Shown: piece after piece, positions 1-9,385 of the stretch | How the letters are laid out: each line of letters opens with the position of its first letter | How positions within the stretch are numbered: position 1 is the first letter of the stretch | NCBI GenBank assembly: GCA_013214065.1 | Contig: JABSPK010000004.1 | Coordinates: forward strand, 62,001-126,000 | Length of the DNA stretch: 64,000 nucleotides | DNA from: Flavobacteriaceae bacterium | GTDB lineage: Bacteria; Bacteroidota; Bacteroidia; Flavobacteriales; Flavobacteriaceae | Reading direction: 5' to 3' | Made by a program: the position numbers and the translations under genes | The notes under the pieces: generated by a model | The model's input: only the letters and a program-made list of their open reading frames with translations | Database searches by the model: none | Told to the model about the DNA's origin: nothing

Positions 1-2
1 TC

Positions 3-50
3 GACCGTATTGCGAACAACTATGTAAAATACGCCAGCTGGTTCAAATAA
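3..50 (+). CDS. 3' end of an unidentified gene (partial)
   Basis: Only the last 15 codons and a TAA stop are inside the window. They read DRIANNYVKYASWFK in frame with the stop at 48-50. The gene lies 32 bp upstream of fabD on the same strand, so the two may be co-transcribed. The tail is too short for family assignment and I do not recognise it. Confidence 0.5.
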   Translation, partial: DRIANNYVKYASWFK

Positions 51-82
51 TTGGCTATTTTAGCCCCTCAAACCAATAGGAA

Positions 83-967
83 ATGAATGCATATGTTTTT
101 CCCGGTCAGGGAGCCCAATTTGTAGGGATGGGATTGGATCTTTATGAAAATCATCCGATCGCCCAAGAGCTGTTCGAAGACGCTAATGATATTCTAGGAT
201 TCTTGATAACCGATACCATGTTCGAGGGTACCCCTGAAGATCTTAAGCAGACCAAGGTGACCCAACCGGCGATTTTCCTGCATTCGGTGATCATGGCGAA
301 AGTCATGGGGGATGCCTTTCGACCCGATATGGTGGCTGGTCATTCCTTGGGGGAGTTTTCCGCCCTGGTCGCGAACGGTACCTTGAACTTTGAAGATGGC
401 CTTTCTTTGGTCGCCAAAAGGGCCATGGCCATGCAGAAGGCTTGCGAAGCGGCCCCGAGTACTATGGCGGCCGTATTGGGACTTGACGACGGGGTCGTTG
501 AGAAGATCTGTTCCGAAACTTCGGGTATCGTAGTTCCTGCGAATTATAATTGTCCGGGCCAATTGGTTATTTCAGGCGAGATCGAAGCAGTCAACACCGC
601 TTGTGAAACGCTCAAGGAAGCAGGTGCAAGACGGGCATTGGTACTACCGGTAGGGGGTGCGTTTCACAGCCCATTGATGGAACCTGCGCGAGAAGAACTG
701 GCGGCGGCGATTTCCGATACCCAATTCAATGAACCCAACTGCCCGATCTATCAAAACGTGACCACCACTGCGGTGTCGAGTTCATCTGAAATCAAAGAGA
801 ACCTGATCGCCCAATTGACCGCTCCTGTGAAATGGACCCAGAGCGTACAGCATATGATAGCCGATGGGGCCAAGCGATTTACTGAAGTCGGTCCGGGCAA
901 GGTGCTACAAGGCTTGGTCCGCAAAATCGATCGTGAGGCGGAAAGCGGTTCAGCTACAGTAGATTAA
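83..967 (+). CDS. fabD: Malonyl-CoA:ACP transacylase FabD
   Basis: This enzyme transfers the malonyl group from CoA to acyl carrier protein, supplying the extender unit for cytosolic type II fatty acid synthesis. The 294-residue length is normal for the family. Visible hallmarks are the N-terminal FPGQGAQ motif (residues 6-12), the nucleophile elbow GHSLG at 86-90 with catalytic Ser88, and the catalytic His195 in GGAFHSPLM. The ATG at 83 places the FPGQG motif at the expected distance from the N-terminus. It stands alone, followed by about 120 bp and then the adhesin gene, so it is probably the last gene of an upstream operon. Assignment is secure. Confidence 0.96.
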   Translation: MNAYVFPGQGAQFVGMGLDLYENHPIAQELFEDANDILGFLITDTMFEGTPEDLKQTKVTQPAIFLHSVIMAKVMGDAFRPDMVAGHSLGEFSALVANGTLNFEDGLSLVAKRAMAMQKACEAAPSTMAAVLGLDDGVVEKICSETSGIVVPANYNCPGQLVISGEIEAVNTACETLKEAGARRALVLPVGGAFHSPLMEPAREELAAAISDTQFNEPNCPIYQNVTTTAVSSSSEIKENLIAQLTAPVKWTQSVQHMIADGAKRFTEVGPGKVLQGLVRKIDREAESGSATVD

Positions 968-1086
968 AACGGTTTGGGGGATTCACGTAGTTTGTCCAAG
1001 AAACGTCGATTTAATCCCTAAAGTTCGTCCGTTCCTACATTTTTTAGTAATATTGAAGCTAGCCAAAATTCAACTGGAGACTTGAT

Positions 1087-4000
1087 TTGAACAACACAAA
1101 ACCGGTGCCCTTTCCATACCCAAAAGCAGTCACTCATATGGGCCGATTTATGATTGGCCTGGCCTTACTATGTGCCACCTGGGTCCAAAGCCAGCAAATT
1201 TCAATTGACGATCCTACGGATGTCAATGAGGGCGACGCCGGAACCGCTACGATCACCTTTTCCGTCACCTTGGATCAAGCCGATATCGTTTTCCCCTTCG
1301 ATGCCGTTACCGTGCAGTATATCATTAGTGGCGGAAATGAAAACGGGACCGGGGGTACGGTTACTTTTCCTGCAGGTTTGACCACCACACAGTTTATCGA
1401 TGTCACCACGAATGGGGATAGTGTTTTCGAAGCGGATGAAGGAGTAGGGGTTACTTTATTTTCGGCAAGTGCCAATGCGTCGATTTTGAAAGCCACTGGC
1501 TCTAGTTCGTTTTTGAACGACGATACGGTGGGCATCAATGTAACGCCGACTACGGGTACGACCGACGAGACAGGAGGCCAAGCGACCTTCACCTTTACCT
1601 TGGACAGTGAGCCTACGGCTGCTGTGACCATACCGATCACGGGCTATGACGGTTCGGAAGGTAGCGGTGCGGCGAGTGTGGAACTCGATAATACGAACTG
1701 GGACACCGGGGTGGACCTGGTGGTTACGGGATTGGACGATGCGATCGTCGACGGCAACGTGGACTATACGCTGACTACGGGTGACCCGACCTCCGGCGAT
1801 GCGAACTATGATGCTTTGGGAGCCGGCGATGTCGACGACCTTACGGTGACCAACATCACGGGCTATGACGGTTCGGAAGGTAGCGGTGCGGCGAGTGTGG
1901 AACTCGATAATACGAACTGGGACACCGGGGTGGACCTGGTGGTTACGGGATTGGACGATGCGATCGTCGACGGCAACGTGGACTATACGCTGACTACGGG
2001 TGACCCGACCTCCGGCGATGCGAACTATGATGCTTTGGGAGCCGGCGATGTCGACGACCTTACGGTGACCAACGACGATGACGATTTAGCAGGTTTTACC
2101 ATTACGGAATCTGACGGGAATACCATAACGTCGGAATCGGGGTCAAGTGATACGGTGTTCGTTGTTTTAGAGTCTGAACCCATAGCTAATGTCACCATAA
2201 ACATTGCTTCCGATAATACCGATGAAGCGACGGTTTCCCCTAGCTCGATTTCGTTCAATGCAGCTAACTTTTCCTCGCCCCAGCCGGTAACCATTACCGG
2301 TGTTGACGACAATCGTGTTGACGGCACCCAGAATTACGACATTACCTTTAGTGTGGATGACGCATCCAGTGATGCCGCTTATGATGTCTTGGCCGATCAA
2401 CAGATAACCGGATCGAATACCGACGATGATACGGCTGTTGTAACAATTGCCGATGTAGCTTCATTTGAAGATGACGGACCGATTACCGTCACCGCTTCTT
2501 TGGATATTGAGGTAGTCGGCGGATTTACCTTGAGGGTATCGACCAACGATGGCTCGGCCACGGTAGCCGATAACGATTACAGTGCGGTAACTAATCGATT
2601 GCTCAATTTCGATGGTGATGCGGGCGAAATGCAGACGTTTACGGTGACCCCGACCGCTGATGAGGTCATCGAGGCCGATGAATCGCTGTCAATCATTATG
2701 GCCGATTTACTTCCGGCGGTAGCCATTGATATTTCAGATACGGCAACGATAACACTTCAGAATGATGATAGTTGTGCCGCAGGTACGAATGCGCCGGTTT
2801 TGGACGTTGCCGAACCCACCATGTTCTGTGATACATTCAATAAGGATTTGGATGATTATGTGGCAACCAATGCCCCGACTGGTGCTGAATTGAAATGGAG
2901 TACTTCAAACACGGGCTTGGACAATGAAAGCAACCATTTACCGTCTAGCGTTGTCAGTGCGGGCGGCACGTATTTCGGGTTCTTTTTTGACGATTTAAAT
3001 GATTGTGTGAGCCCCACCTTGACGGTGACCATTGAAGCCAATCAAACCCCTTCGGCCGGAATTACCACGAATGTATCGGCCTGCAGTGATTCGGATGATG
3101 GGGACAGTGTCGTTGATCTTGATGATCAGATTACGGGGGAGGATGCGGGAGGCTGGATGTTGACCAGCGCACCTGCGGGAGCATCGATTGGTATCAATGC
3201 GAACAACTTGGTCAATTTCAATAATCAACCGGAGGGTAACTATGAATTTACCTACACGACCACAGGTGCTACGGCCCCTTGCGTAAATCAATCAGCTGTT
3301 TTGACCGTGACGGTCATAGATTGTTCGATTCCCTGTGATGCTGGTGATAGTGCACCACAGCTAAATCCGGATCAGCCTACCAATTTCTGCGATGTTTTGG
3401 AGGCCGACTTGAACGACTACGTAACCAATACGGCACCCACAGGAAGTGTCTTGACCTGGAGTACGAGTTCGGATCCCTTACAGATCAGTGCCCATCGTAG
3501 TAGTATGGTAAGTGCACCGGGCACCTATTATGGGTTCTTTTTTGATGATGCCGATACTACCAATAATGTGGATTGTTCGAGTCCGGTACTCGAGATAACC
3601 TTGGTCCTGAACAGTACCCCTAGCGTCAATAGTACCACAGGAGCACTGCGTTGCGGCACGGGTACGGTTGATTTGGAAGCCGAGGCGACTGTTGGGGCCA
3701 CCATTAATTGGTACGACTCCCCAACAAGCGATACCATACTGGGAACGGGAACTACATTTACTACACCCAGTATCGATGCGACCACTTCATTTTATGTCGA
3801 GGCTACCGCGAACGGATGCCCGTCAGCTCGGGTCGAGGTAGTAGCCACGGTGAACTTAGAACCATCAACAGGCACACCAACGGATACCTTTGCATGTACC
3901 GAAGCTGGTGAGGGGGAAGTGACCACCCTGGATCTTGATGAAACCTTGGAAGGTGAAGATAGCGGTGTTTGGTCGATCATAACGGATCCCTCTGGCGGTT

Positions 4001-5130
4001 CGGTCTTAATCGACGCGGAAAATGTTATTGATTTTGCCGGTCTACCCGAAGGGGATTATGTTTTTCGTTTTACCACGGTTGGGGCCGAAGCCCCATGTAC
4101 CGATCAATTTGTTGACGTTACGGTCACGGTAATCGATTGTGTGTTGGATGCCGATAATGATGGCCTGACCGATGAGATCGAGGAAGATCTTGGAACGGAT
4201 CCCAATAATCCGGATACGGATGGGGATGGGATTTTGGATGGACAGGAAGTCACCGATGGTACCGATCCGTTGGATGATTGTGATTCGATCGGAGGGATGG
4301 CCCTACCCGATAGTGATTGCGATGAAGATGGGTTGACTACCGCCGAAGAAGGGGATTTGGGAACGGATCCCGATAATCCGGATACGGATGGAGATGGACT
4401 GCTCGACGGCGACGAAGTGATGGATGGTAGTGACCCCTTGGATCCCTGTGACCCTAACCTTACCGAAGATTGTAATCCGATACCCATTGATCTGTTGGTT
4501 GAAAAGACGGTTGATTTCGATACCCCATTGGTCAATACCAACGTGGTCTTTACCATAACGGTCACCAACCTGACTATGGATCGGGTCATCGACATCACGA
4601 TATCGGATTTGATCGATGATTCCTCCGGCTTTGAATACCTATCACATTTCGCTTCTTCGGGTCTATACGATGTGGGAACCGGAATATGGAGTATCGATGA
4701 AATGCTGGCCGAGGCATCGGTGACTTTGGAACTGACCGTTGTCGTTAGACAGGTCGGTAACCTCCAGAACAGGGCCACACTGATCAGCTCACTACCTTCG
4801 GATTTCGACAGTGCGAACAACATGGCGACGGCAATCCTGACCGTTAGCCAAAGTGAATGTCTGGATTGTGGAACGCTTTGTAACTTATTTTCGCCAAACG
4901 GTGACGGGGTGAACGACTTTTTGGTGCTCAATTGCCCAGAGCTGTACCCCAACAATACCTTCGAGGTTTTCGACCGTTATGGCAATAGCGTTTTCAAAGC
5001 GAACGGATATGATGGAAGATGGGATGGAACCGGGGATAATGGCGAATTGCCCAAAGGGACCTATTTCTATATCCTTGATTTAGGGGATGGGTCGGAAGTA
5101 ACGAAAGGCTGGATTCAGATAATACGATAA
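1087..5130 (+). CDS. Large multidomain T9SS adhesin with Calx-beta-like repeats and CHU_C sorting domain
   Basis: This 1347-residue secreted surface protein is built like flavobacterial gliding/adhesion proteins. After a signal peptide (hydrophobic core about residues 20-32, ending near QSQQ) come Calx-beta-like and related beta-sandwich repeats to about residue 560, Ig-like segments with paired cysteines, thrombospondin type-3-like calcium-binding repeats rich in DxDxDG (about 1021-1130), a DUF11-like domain (about 1132-1254) and a C-terminal CHU_C/T9SS type B sorting domain (about 1261-1347, with SPNGDGVNDF). The sequence contains a perfect 219-bp tandem duplication. The start is uncertain: TTG at 1087 follows GGAGA, but in-frame ATGs at 1138 and 1150 give a more typical signal peptide. 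PorP/SprF and OmpA-type genes follow closely, a common trio for exporting and anchoring type B cargo. The ligand is unknown. Confidence 0.88.
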   Translation: MNNTKPVPFPYPKAVTHMGRFMIGLALLCATWVQSQQISIDDPTDVNEGDAGTATITFSVTLDQADIVFPFDAVTVQYIISGGNENGTGGTVTFPAGLTTTQFIDVTTNGDSVFEADEGVGVTLFSASANASILKATGSSSFLNDDTVGINVTPTTGTTDETGGQATFTFTLDSEPTAAVTIPITGYDGSEGSGAASVELDNTNWDTGVDLVVTGLDDAIVDGNVDYTLTTGDPTSGDANYDALGAGDVDDLTVTNITGYDGSEGSGAASVELDNTNWDTGVDLVVTGLDDAIVDGNVDYTLTTGDPTSGDANYDALGAGDVDDLTVTNDDDDLAGFTITESDGNTITSESGSSDTVFVVLESEPIANVTINIASDNTDEATVSPSSISFNAANFSSPQPVTITGVDDNRVDGTQNYDITFSVDDASSDAAYDVLADQQITGSNTDDDTAVVTIADVASFEDDGPITVTASLDIEVVGGFTLRVSTNDGSATVADNDYSAVTNRLLNFDGDAGEMQTFTVTPTADEVIEADESLSIIMADLLPAVAIDISDTATITLQNDDSCAAGTNAPVLDVAEPTMFCDTFNKDLDDYVATNAPTGAELKWSTSNTGLDNESNHLPSSVVSAGGTYFGFFFDDLNDCVSPTLTVTIEANQTPSAGITTNVSACSDSDDGDSVVDLDDQITGEDAGGWMLTSAPAGASIGINANNLVNFNNQPEGNYEFTYTTTGATAPCVNQSAVLTVTVIDCSIPCDAGDSAPQLNPDQPTNFCDVLEADLNDYVTNTAPTGSVLTWSTSSDPLQISAHRSSMVSAPGTYYGFFFDDADTTNNVDCSSPVLEITLVLNSTPSVNSTTGALRCGTGTVDLEAEATVGATINWYDSPTSDTILGTGTTFTTPSIDATTSFYVEATANGCPSARVEVVATVNLEPSTGTPTDTFACTEAGEGEVTTLDLDETLEGEDSGVWSIITDPSGGSVLIDAENVIDFAGLPEGDYVFRFTTVGAEAPCTDQFVDVTVTVIDCVLDADNDGLTDEIEEDLGTDPNNPDTDGDGILDGQEVTDGTDPLDDCDSIGGMALPDSDCDEDGLTTAEEGDLGTDPDNPDTDGDGLLDGDEVMDGSDPLDPCDPNLTEDCNPIPIDLLVEKTVDFDTPLVNTNVVFTITVTNLTMDRVIDITISDLIDDSSGFEYLSHFASSGLYDVGTGIWSIDEMLAEASVTLELTVVVRQVGNLQNRATLISSLPSDFDSANNMATAILTVSQSECLDCGTLCNLFSPNGDGVNDFLVLNCPELYPNNTFEVFDRYGNSVFKANGYDGRWDGTGDNGELPKGTYFYILDLGDGSEVTKGWIQIIR
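1636..2073 (+). repeat. Perfect tandem duplication, two 219-bp units
   Basis: Units 1636-1854 and 1855-2073 are identical base for base when compared by eye. The unit is 73 codons, so the reading frame is kept. Each unit begins at ITGYDGSEG and ends at DDLTVTN, covering only the second half of a Calx-beta-like domain, so the second copy lacks the usual first strands and the acidic inter-domain linker. Confidence 0.97.
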
Positions 5131-5144
5131 GCAGGAGAATCAGG

Positions 5145-6116
5145 ATGCAAAGTAGGATAAGACATAGTATGGTGGTATTGCTGTTGTTGGCGGGCTTGAC
5201 AAGCGTTGCCCAAAGGGAACCGCAATATACCCAATACATGTACAACATCGGGAGTTTCAATCCTGCCTATGTCGGTACGGTCGAAAGTCCTGAGATAGCG
5301 GCCCTTTACCGCTCTCAATGGATCGATGTGCCAGGAGCCCCGCGAACACTTCGATTTGGCGCGAATATCCCTTTGGCCAATGAAAAAATGGGCTTGGGCT
5401 TTAACGTCGTCAACGACGCCCTTGGTCCTACGACCCAAACCTTTATCGACGTATCCTATTCGTACCAGGTCGTCTTATCGGAAGAGGCATGGCTTTCATT
5501 TGGTGTCAATGCTGGAGGATCCTTATTGAACCTTGACTTTTCAAAGGGGAATTTCCAAAACCCGGGTGAACCCCTGATCACGGGCCAAGATCTCAGTGAC
5601 TTCTACCCAACCATAGGGGCCGGTGCCTTTATGTATTCAACGGATTGGTATTTGGGGATCTCAGTGCCCAACTTTTTGACCGATGGCATTTTCAATGACG
5701 AAGTCGCCACCGTTGTTGACGGAAAGAACCAGTACAACTTTATCGGGGGGTATGTCTTCGAACTATCGGACCGAACCAAATTCAAACCCGCCTTTTTGAT
5801 CAATTATACCGATGGGTTGCCGGTCAATGTCAACCTATCGGCCAACTTTTTATTCTTGGACGCCTTTACCTTGGGTGCGGCCTACCGAATTGATAATGCT
5901 GTGAGTGGACTGGCCGGTTTCCAGATTTCTCCGGGACTGTTTTTGGGCTATTCCTACGATTACAACACCAATGGACTTGGGGAGTTCAGTGGGGGGTCGC
6001 ACGAAGCGATCCTGAAGTTTTATTTAGGTAGGGGAGGCGATTCAGGGGCCTCAAGGGAGCGCAATAAAAAGTTAAAAGGGAAGCCGAAACAAATTGATTC
6101 GCCACGATTTTTTTAA
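5145..6116 (+). CDS. PorP/SprF family type IX secretion membrane protein
   Basis: This 323-residue outer-membrane beta-barrel belongs to the PorP/SprF family, whose members act with the type IX secretion system to translocate and hold specific CHU_C-type (type B) cargo. It has a cleavable signal peptide ending at about VAQR, then the family-typical QYTQYMYN segment followed by NPAYVG, and a C-terminus of alternating hydrophobic strands ending with a basic, disordered tail. It starts 14 bp after the adhesin stop and lies 10 bp before the OmpA-family gene, so the three form one operon. Genome-encoded paralogues usually pair with the adjacent adhesin, so this one probably serves the upstream protein. 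It is not the core gliding SprF unless shown by phylogeny. Confidence 0.93.
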   Translation: MQSRIRHSMVVLLLLAGLTSVAQREPQYTQYMYNIGSFNPAYVGTVESPEIAALYRSQWIDVPGAPRTLRFGANIPLANEKMGLGFNVVNDALGPTTQTFIDVSYSYQVVLSEEAWLSFGVNAGGSLLNLDFSKGNFQNPGEPLITGQDLSDFYPTIGAGAFMYSTDWYLGISVPNFLTDGIFNDEVATVVDGKNQYNFIGGYVFELSDRTKFKPAFLINYTDGLPVNVNLSANFLFLDAFTLGAAYRIDNAVSGLAGFQISPGLFLGYSYDYNTNGLGEFSGGSHEAILKFYLGRGGDSGASRERNKKLKGKPKQIDSPRFF

Positions 6117-6126
6117 TTTCACTTAG

Positions 6127-8064
6127 ATGTCGATACGTTGTAGCATAGCACTTTTTTTCATGGGTCTGACTTTTACGGCTGCCCAAGAGAAGAAATCAAA
6201 AGGTGACGCTTACTTTTTCCAATATGCCTACGAACAGGCCATTGCCGCTTATGAAAAAGATATTGCGAAAGGATATCAGTTGAGTTCGCAACAATATTTG
6301 AACCTTGCTGACAGCTACTTCAACCAAAAGGATTTCGAGAAGGCTAAAACGTATTTTATGGATGTCTTTACCAACGACTCCATCATGGGCAACCATCATT
6401 TCAATAAGATGTTGCAAAGCCTCTCAAAGACTTCGGGCAATGAACAGGTAAATGCCTTTTTGAATACCAAGAAAACCCAGTTGTCCTCCGAATTGATCGA
6501 GAACAGCGAGTTCAACCAAGATGTATTGCATTCGGCCTCTGATTTGGAAGAAATCGAGTTCAGGGTGTTCAATTTGGAGAGTAATAGTCCGCAATCCGAT
6601 TTCTCACCGGCCTTTTTCAATGATCAGTTGCTTTTTACCAGTGGTAGGCCTTTGGGTAAAAAGAAGAGCTATATACCCAGTGGGGAAACCTATTTGGATC
6701 TTTTTTCGGGAAAGATCGATGAGGTGGGCCAAGTAGGCAGCACGGGCATGTTCATCCATGTGAAACAATCGAATTTCCATAAGGCGACCCCCTTTTTTTC
6801 CAAAAAGCTCAATGGGGTCTTCTATGTACTTTCGAACGCGATTGATGGCAAATTGGAATTCGATGACAATGGCAAGAACACCTTGGCCATTGGGTTCCAA
6901 AAACTGAACGGTGATTTTCAATATTTATGGAAAGATCTCAGTACTTCTTTTTATTATCCGTTCTTCGAACCAGAGAGCGAACGCTTGTATTTCGTGGCTG
7001 AATTGGAAGGTGGCTACGGTGGTACCGATATCTACTACGTCAATACCAATGCCGGCCAGATCATGTCGGCACCGGTTAATCTCGGCCCAAGGATCAATTC
7101 TCCCGGTAATGAGATCGCCCCTTATTTTTACGATAATAGCCTCTATTTTTCATCGGATGTTTTTTATGGGATGGGCGGTATGGATGTCTACAAATCCAAT
7201 TTGGATGTCGAGAACCGATTTACCATCCCCATCAACTTGGGTGCACAGATCAATTCCAATAAAGATGATTTTGGCTTTATCATCCGTGACCACGGTGAAG
7301 GATTGCTTGGGTACTTCTCCTCCAACCGCGAAGGCGGTAAGGGCGGTGATGACATCTACGGGTTCATGGTCGATGAAAAACCGGGTATCAAAACCTTGGC
7401 CCTATACGGTAAGGTCATCCAGCCGATCAACAACAGTCCCGTAGAACGTGCCATCGTTCGTTTGAAAGACGCACAAGGCCAGGTATTGAAAGAAGTAGTG
7501 ACCGACGAAGAAGGGGATTATCGTGTCGAGGTGCCTTGGCAAGAGGAGGCCACCCTTGAAGTGGTGAAAGATCGGTTTTCGGTATTTTCCCAAACCTATT
7601 CCGAGATGGCCTTGGAACAATTGCAGGAAATGCCTTCGAATATCGGGTTGACCGATTACAAAGATATCGTTGAGGAAAAAGAGGGCCAAACGGTCATCAA
7701 ACTTCGTAGTTTTTATTTTGATCGTGGTAAATCAAAGATTACCCCGAGTATCGCCATTGAATTGGATAAGGTGGTCGAAGCGGTCAAACTCTTCCCGGAA
7801 GTACAACTGCGTATCGAGACCTACACTGATAGTCGCGGCGGCAGTGCCACCAATTTCAGACTGACCCAAGCACGCTCTGATGCCATCAAAAACTATTTGG
7901 TGAGTCATGGTGTCGCGGCATCCGCTATTCCCTATGCGGTCGGTTTTGGTGAGAAAAACATCCTCAACAACTGCAAAAATGGGGTGTATTGCTTAGAAAT
8001 GCTGCATCGTCAAAACCAACGATCTCTGATCGTCGTTCTAAACGACAACCTTCTTTTTGAGTAA
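6127..8064 (+). CDS. PorE-like OmpA family protein (TPR, PD40 propeller, CarboxypepD_reg, OmpA)
   Basis: This 645-residue periplasmic protein should bind peptidoglycan and help anchor the PorP/SprF-adhesin complex. Domain order matches PorE-type proteins: signal peptide, TPR-like helices (about 25-110, with AYEQAIAAYEKDI), a PD40/WD40-like propeller with YFSS-type repeats (about 150-420), a carboxypeptidase regulatory-like beta domain (about 427-490) and a C-terminal OmpA domain (about 530-645) with the peptidoglycan-binding signature around YTDSRGG and NFRLTQARSDAIKNYL. It ends 1 bp from the stop of the convergent Nramp-like gene, with no room for a dedicated terminator. It is more likely the accessory paralogue that travels with type B adhesins than core PorE. 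Confidence 0.9.
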   Translation: MSIRCSIALFFMGLTFTAAQEKKSKGDAYFFQYAYEQAIAAYEKDIAKGYQLSSQQYLNLADSYFNQKDFEKAKTYFMDVFTNDSIMGNHHFNKMLQSLSKTSGNEQVNAFLNTKKTQLSSELIENSEFNQDVLHSASDLEEIEFRVFNLESNSPQSDFSPAFFNDQLLFTSGRPLGKKKSYIPSGETYLDLFSGKIDEVGQVGSTGMFIHVKQSNFHKATPFFSKKLNGVFYVLSNAIDGKLEFDDNGKNTLAIGFQKLNGDFQYLWKDLSTSFYYPFFEPESERLYFVAELEGGYGGTDIYYVNTNAGQIMSAPVNLGPRINSPGNEIAPYFYDNSLYFSSDVFYGMGGMDVYKSNLDVENRFTIPINLGAQINSNKDDFGFIIRDHGEGLLGYFSSNREGGKGGDDIYGFMVDEKPGIKTLALYGKVIQPINNSPVERAIVRLKDAQGQVLKEVVTDEEGDYRVEVPWQEEATLEVVKDRFSVFSQTYSEMALEQLQEMPSNIGLTDYKDIVEEKEGQTVIKLRSFYFDRGKSKITPSIAIELDKVVEAVKLFPEVQLRIETYTDSRGGSATNFRLTQARSDAIKNYLVSHGVAASAIPYAVGFGEKNILNNCKNGVYCLEMLHRQNQRSLIVVLNDNLLFE

Positions 8065-8065
8065 T

Positions 8066-9316
8066 TCAAACGAAGACGATCCAACAGTAATACAAGGCGA
8101 AGGCCGTTAAGAAGAACATTCCTAGATAGGTCAAGGTTTTCATTCCTTTACCTGGTCGATAGCGTTCTGGAAAGTCGAGGCTCGTCACCGTTTTTAAATT
8201 CATCCATCCGATCAAGGGCGCCATGACGAAGGAAACGAAGGTGGCCAAGGCTACCAGATTGCCCATATTCGCACTGAAAAGGGTGATTACGATCCAATTG
8301 ATTAGGGCCAGCAAAAGGACGGTAACGGCAAAAGCCCAATTTTTGGTGAACCGTTGTGAATCGACGAAGAGTTTGTCCAAAATATCCAGACTGACCCTTG
8401 AAACCGCATCATGGGCGGTCATACAGGTGCTGAACATGGTCGCAAAAGCAGCGATGGCAATCAAGAAATACGCCCATTGCCCAATATGTGAAGTGAACAA
8501 GGTGACCACTTGGTCGGCAAACACCACGGCGTTTCCACTGAGCACGGTTCCCGTTCCGTAAAGGGTCATCCACCCGATGATCAAGAAGAAAACGGCCAAT
8601 AAGGCGGTCAGGAAATACCCTAGGTTGAATTCTTCAAGGGCTTCCTTTACGGTAGGGGGCGCATCCATGGCCTCCAATTTTTCAACGCTCCACATGCTGA
8701 CCCATCCCGAAGCTTCGACGGCCGTCGGCATCCATCCCATTAAAGCGATCAAGAAGAGGATACCCACTTCGTTAAACATCGGAGGGGCCGAGAAATCAGC
8801 TACCGGTGCTACTTGGCCTTGCCAAACCACCAAAATAGTGGTGACGACCAAGGCAACGAAAAGGATTCCGACGACGAACTTCAGCGACAGTTCGAGAAAG
8901 CGATAACGACCGATAATCAATAAGCCGCTGATGAAAGCGAACAAGCCTAAGGAGACCCATCCGATCGAAGCCTGATCTATGGCGAACAAGTTCATGAACA
9001 GTCCGGCGGTAACGACGTATAGGGCCGCCAAAATCGTAAAAATGCTGACCAAAGTAACCAATACATAGAGCCAGAGGTAGGTTTTCCCCAATTCAAGATA
9101 CCCTTGAATGAGCGTCTTTTTGGCGGCATTGGTGTAGCGAACACCAAACTCGAAAAAGGGGTATTTCAAGACATTGGCCAAGACGATAGGAATGATCATA
9201 ATCCACCCGTATTGGGCCCCTGCCTTCGTGGAGAGGACCAGGTGCGAGGTGCCGATCGCCATACTGGCGAACAACAATCCCGGACCAAGATTTTTCAGTA
9301 AAGTTTTGGTTTTCAA
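8066..9316 (-). CDS. Nramp-related membrane transporter lacking canonical metal-site motifs
   Basis: This is a 416-residue polytopic inner-membrane protein with about eleven hydrophobic helices and an N-terminus (GPGLLFASMAIG) that aligns with helix 1 of Nramp/SLC11 divalent-metal transporters. In classical Nramps helix 1 carries DPGN and helix 6 carries MPH, together forming the metal site. Here helix 1 reads MAIGTSHLVLST, and the equivalent of MPH reads GWMPTAVEAS, so the acidic and histidine ligands are absent. This matches a bacterial Nramp-like subfamily often annotated simply as divalent metal transporter, whose substrate is not established. The gene is monocistronic, convergent with the OmpA gene and divergent from the LRR lipoprotein. 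Fold assignment is good; substrate is unknown. Confidence 0.8.
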   Translation of the reverse strand: MKTKTLLKNLGPGLLFASMAIGTSHLVLSTKAGAQYGWIMIIPIVLANVLKYPFFEFGVRYTNAAKKTLIQGYLELGKTYLWLYVLVTLVSIFTILAALYVVTAGLFMNLFAIDQASIGWVSLGLFAFISGLLIIGRYRFLELSLKFVVGILFVALVVTTILVVWQGQVAPVADFSAPPMFNEVGILFLIALMGWMPTAVEASGWVSMWSVEKLEAMDAPPTVKEALEEFNLGYFLTALLAVFFLIIGWMTLYGTGTVLSGNAVVFADQVVTLFTSHIGQWAYFLIAIAAFATMFSTCMTAHDAVSRVSLDILDKLFVDSQRFTKNWAFAVTVLLLALINWIVITLFSANMGNLVALATFVSFVMAPLIGWMNLKTVTSLDFPERYRPGKGMKTLTYLGMFFLTAFALYYCWIVFV

Positions 9317-9350
9317 TCGGCTTCGGTTTTGACATGAAATTTAAGATAAT

Positions 9351-9378
9351 TTGATTCATATGAAAAATCGTATTTTTG
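9351..9378 (+). promoter_or_regulatory. Possible Bacteroidota promoter for the LRR lipoprotein
   Basis: TATTTTTG at 9371-9378 fits the -7 consensus TAnnTTTG, with TTTG at 9351-9354 upstream. The 16-nt spacing is slightly shorter than usual. Transcription would begin almost at the ATG (9386), implying a very short leader. Confidence 0.4.
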
Positions 9379-9385
9379 GGCCGCT

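Noticed and set aside
4150-4480. Repetitive GATACGGATGGGGATGG-type sequence as a CRISPR-like or satellite array
   Set aside because: It is coding for two diverged calcium-binding thrombospondin-type repeats in frame with the adhesin; no spacers.
4104-4955. 283-codon open frame on the minus strand inside the adhesin gene
   Set aside because: It is the antisense of the Asp/Gly-rich thrombospondin-like and DUF11 repeats; Ser/Pro-rich low-complexity translation with no family resemblance.
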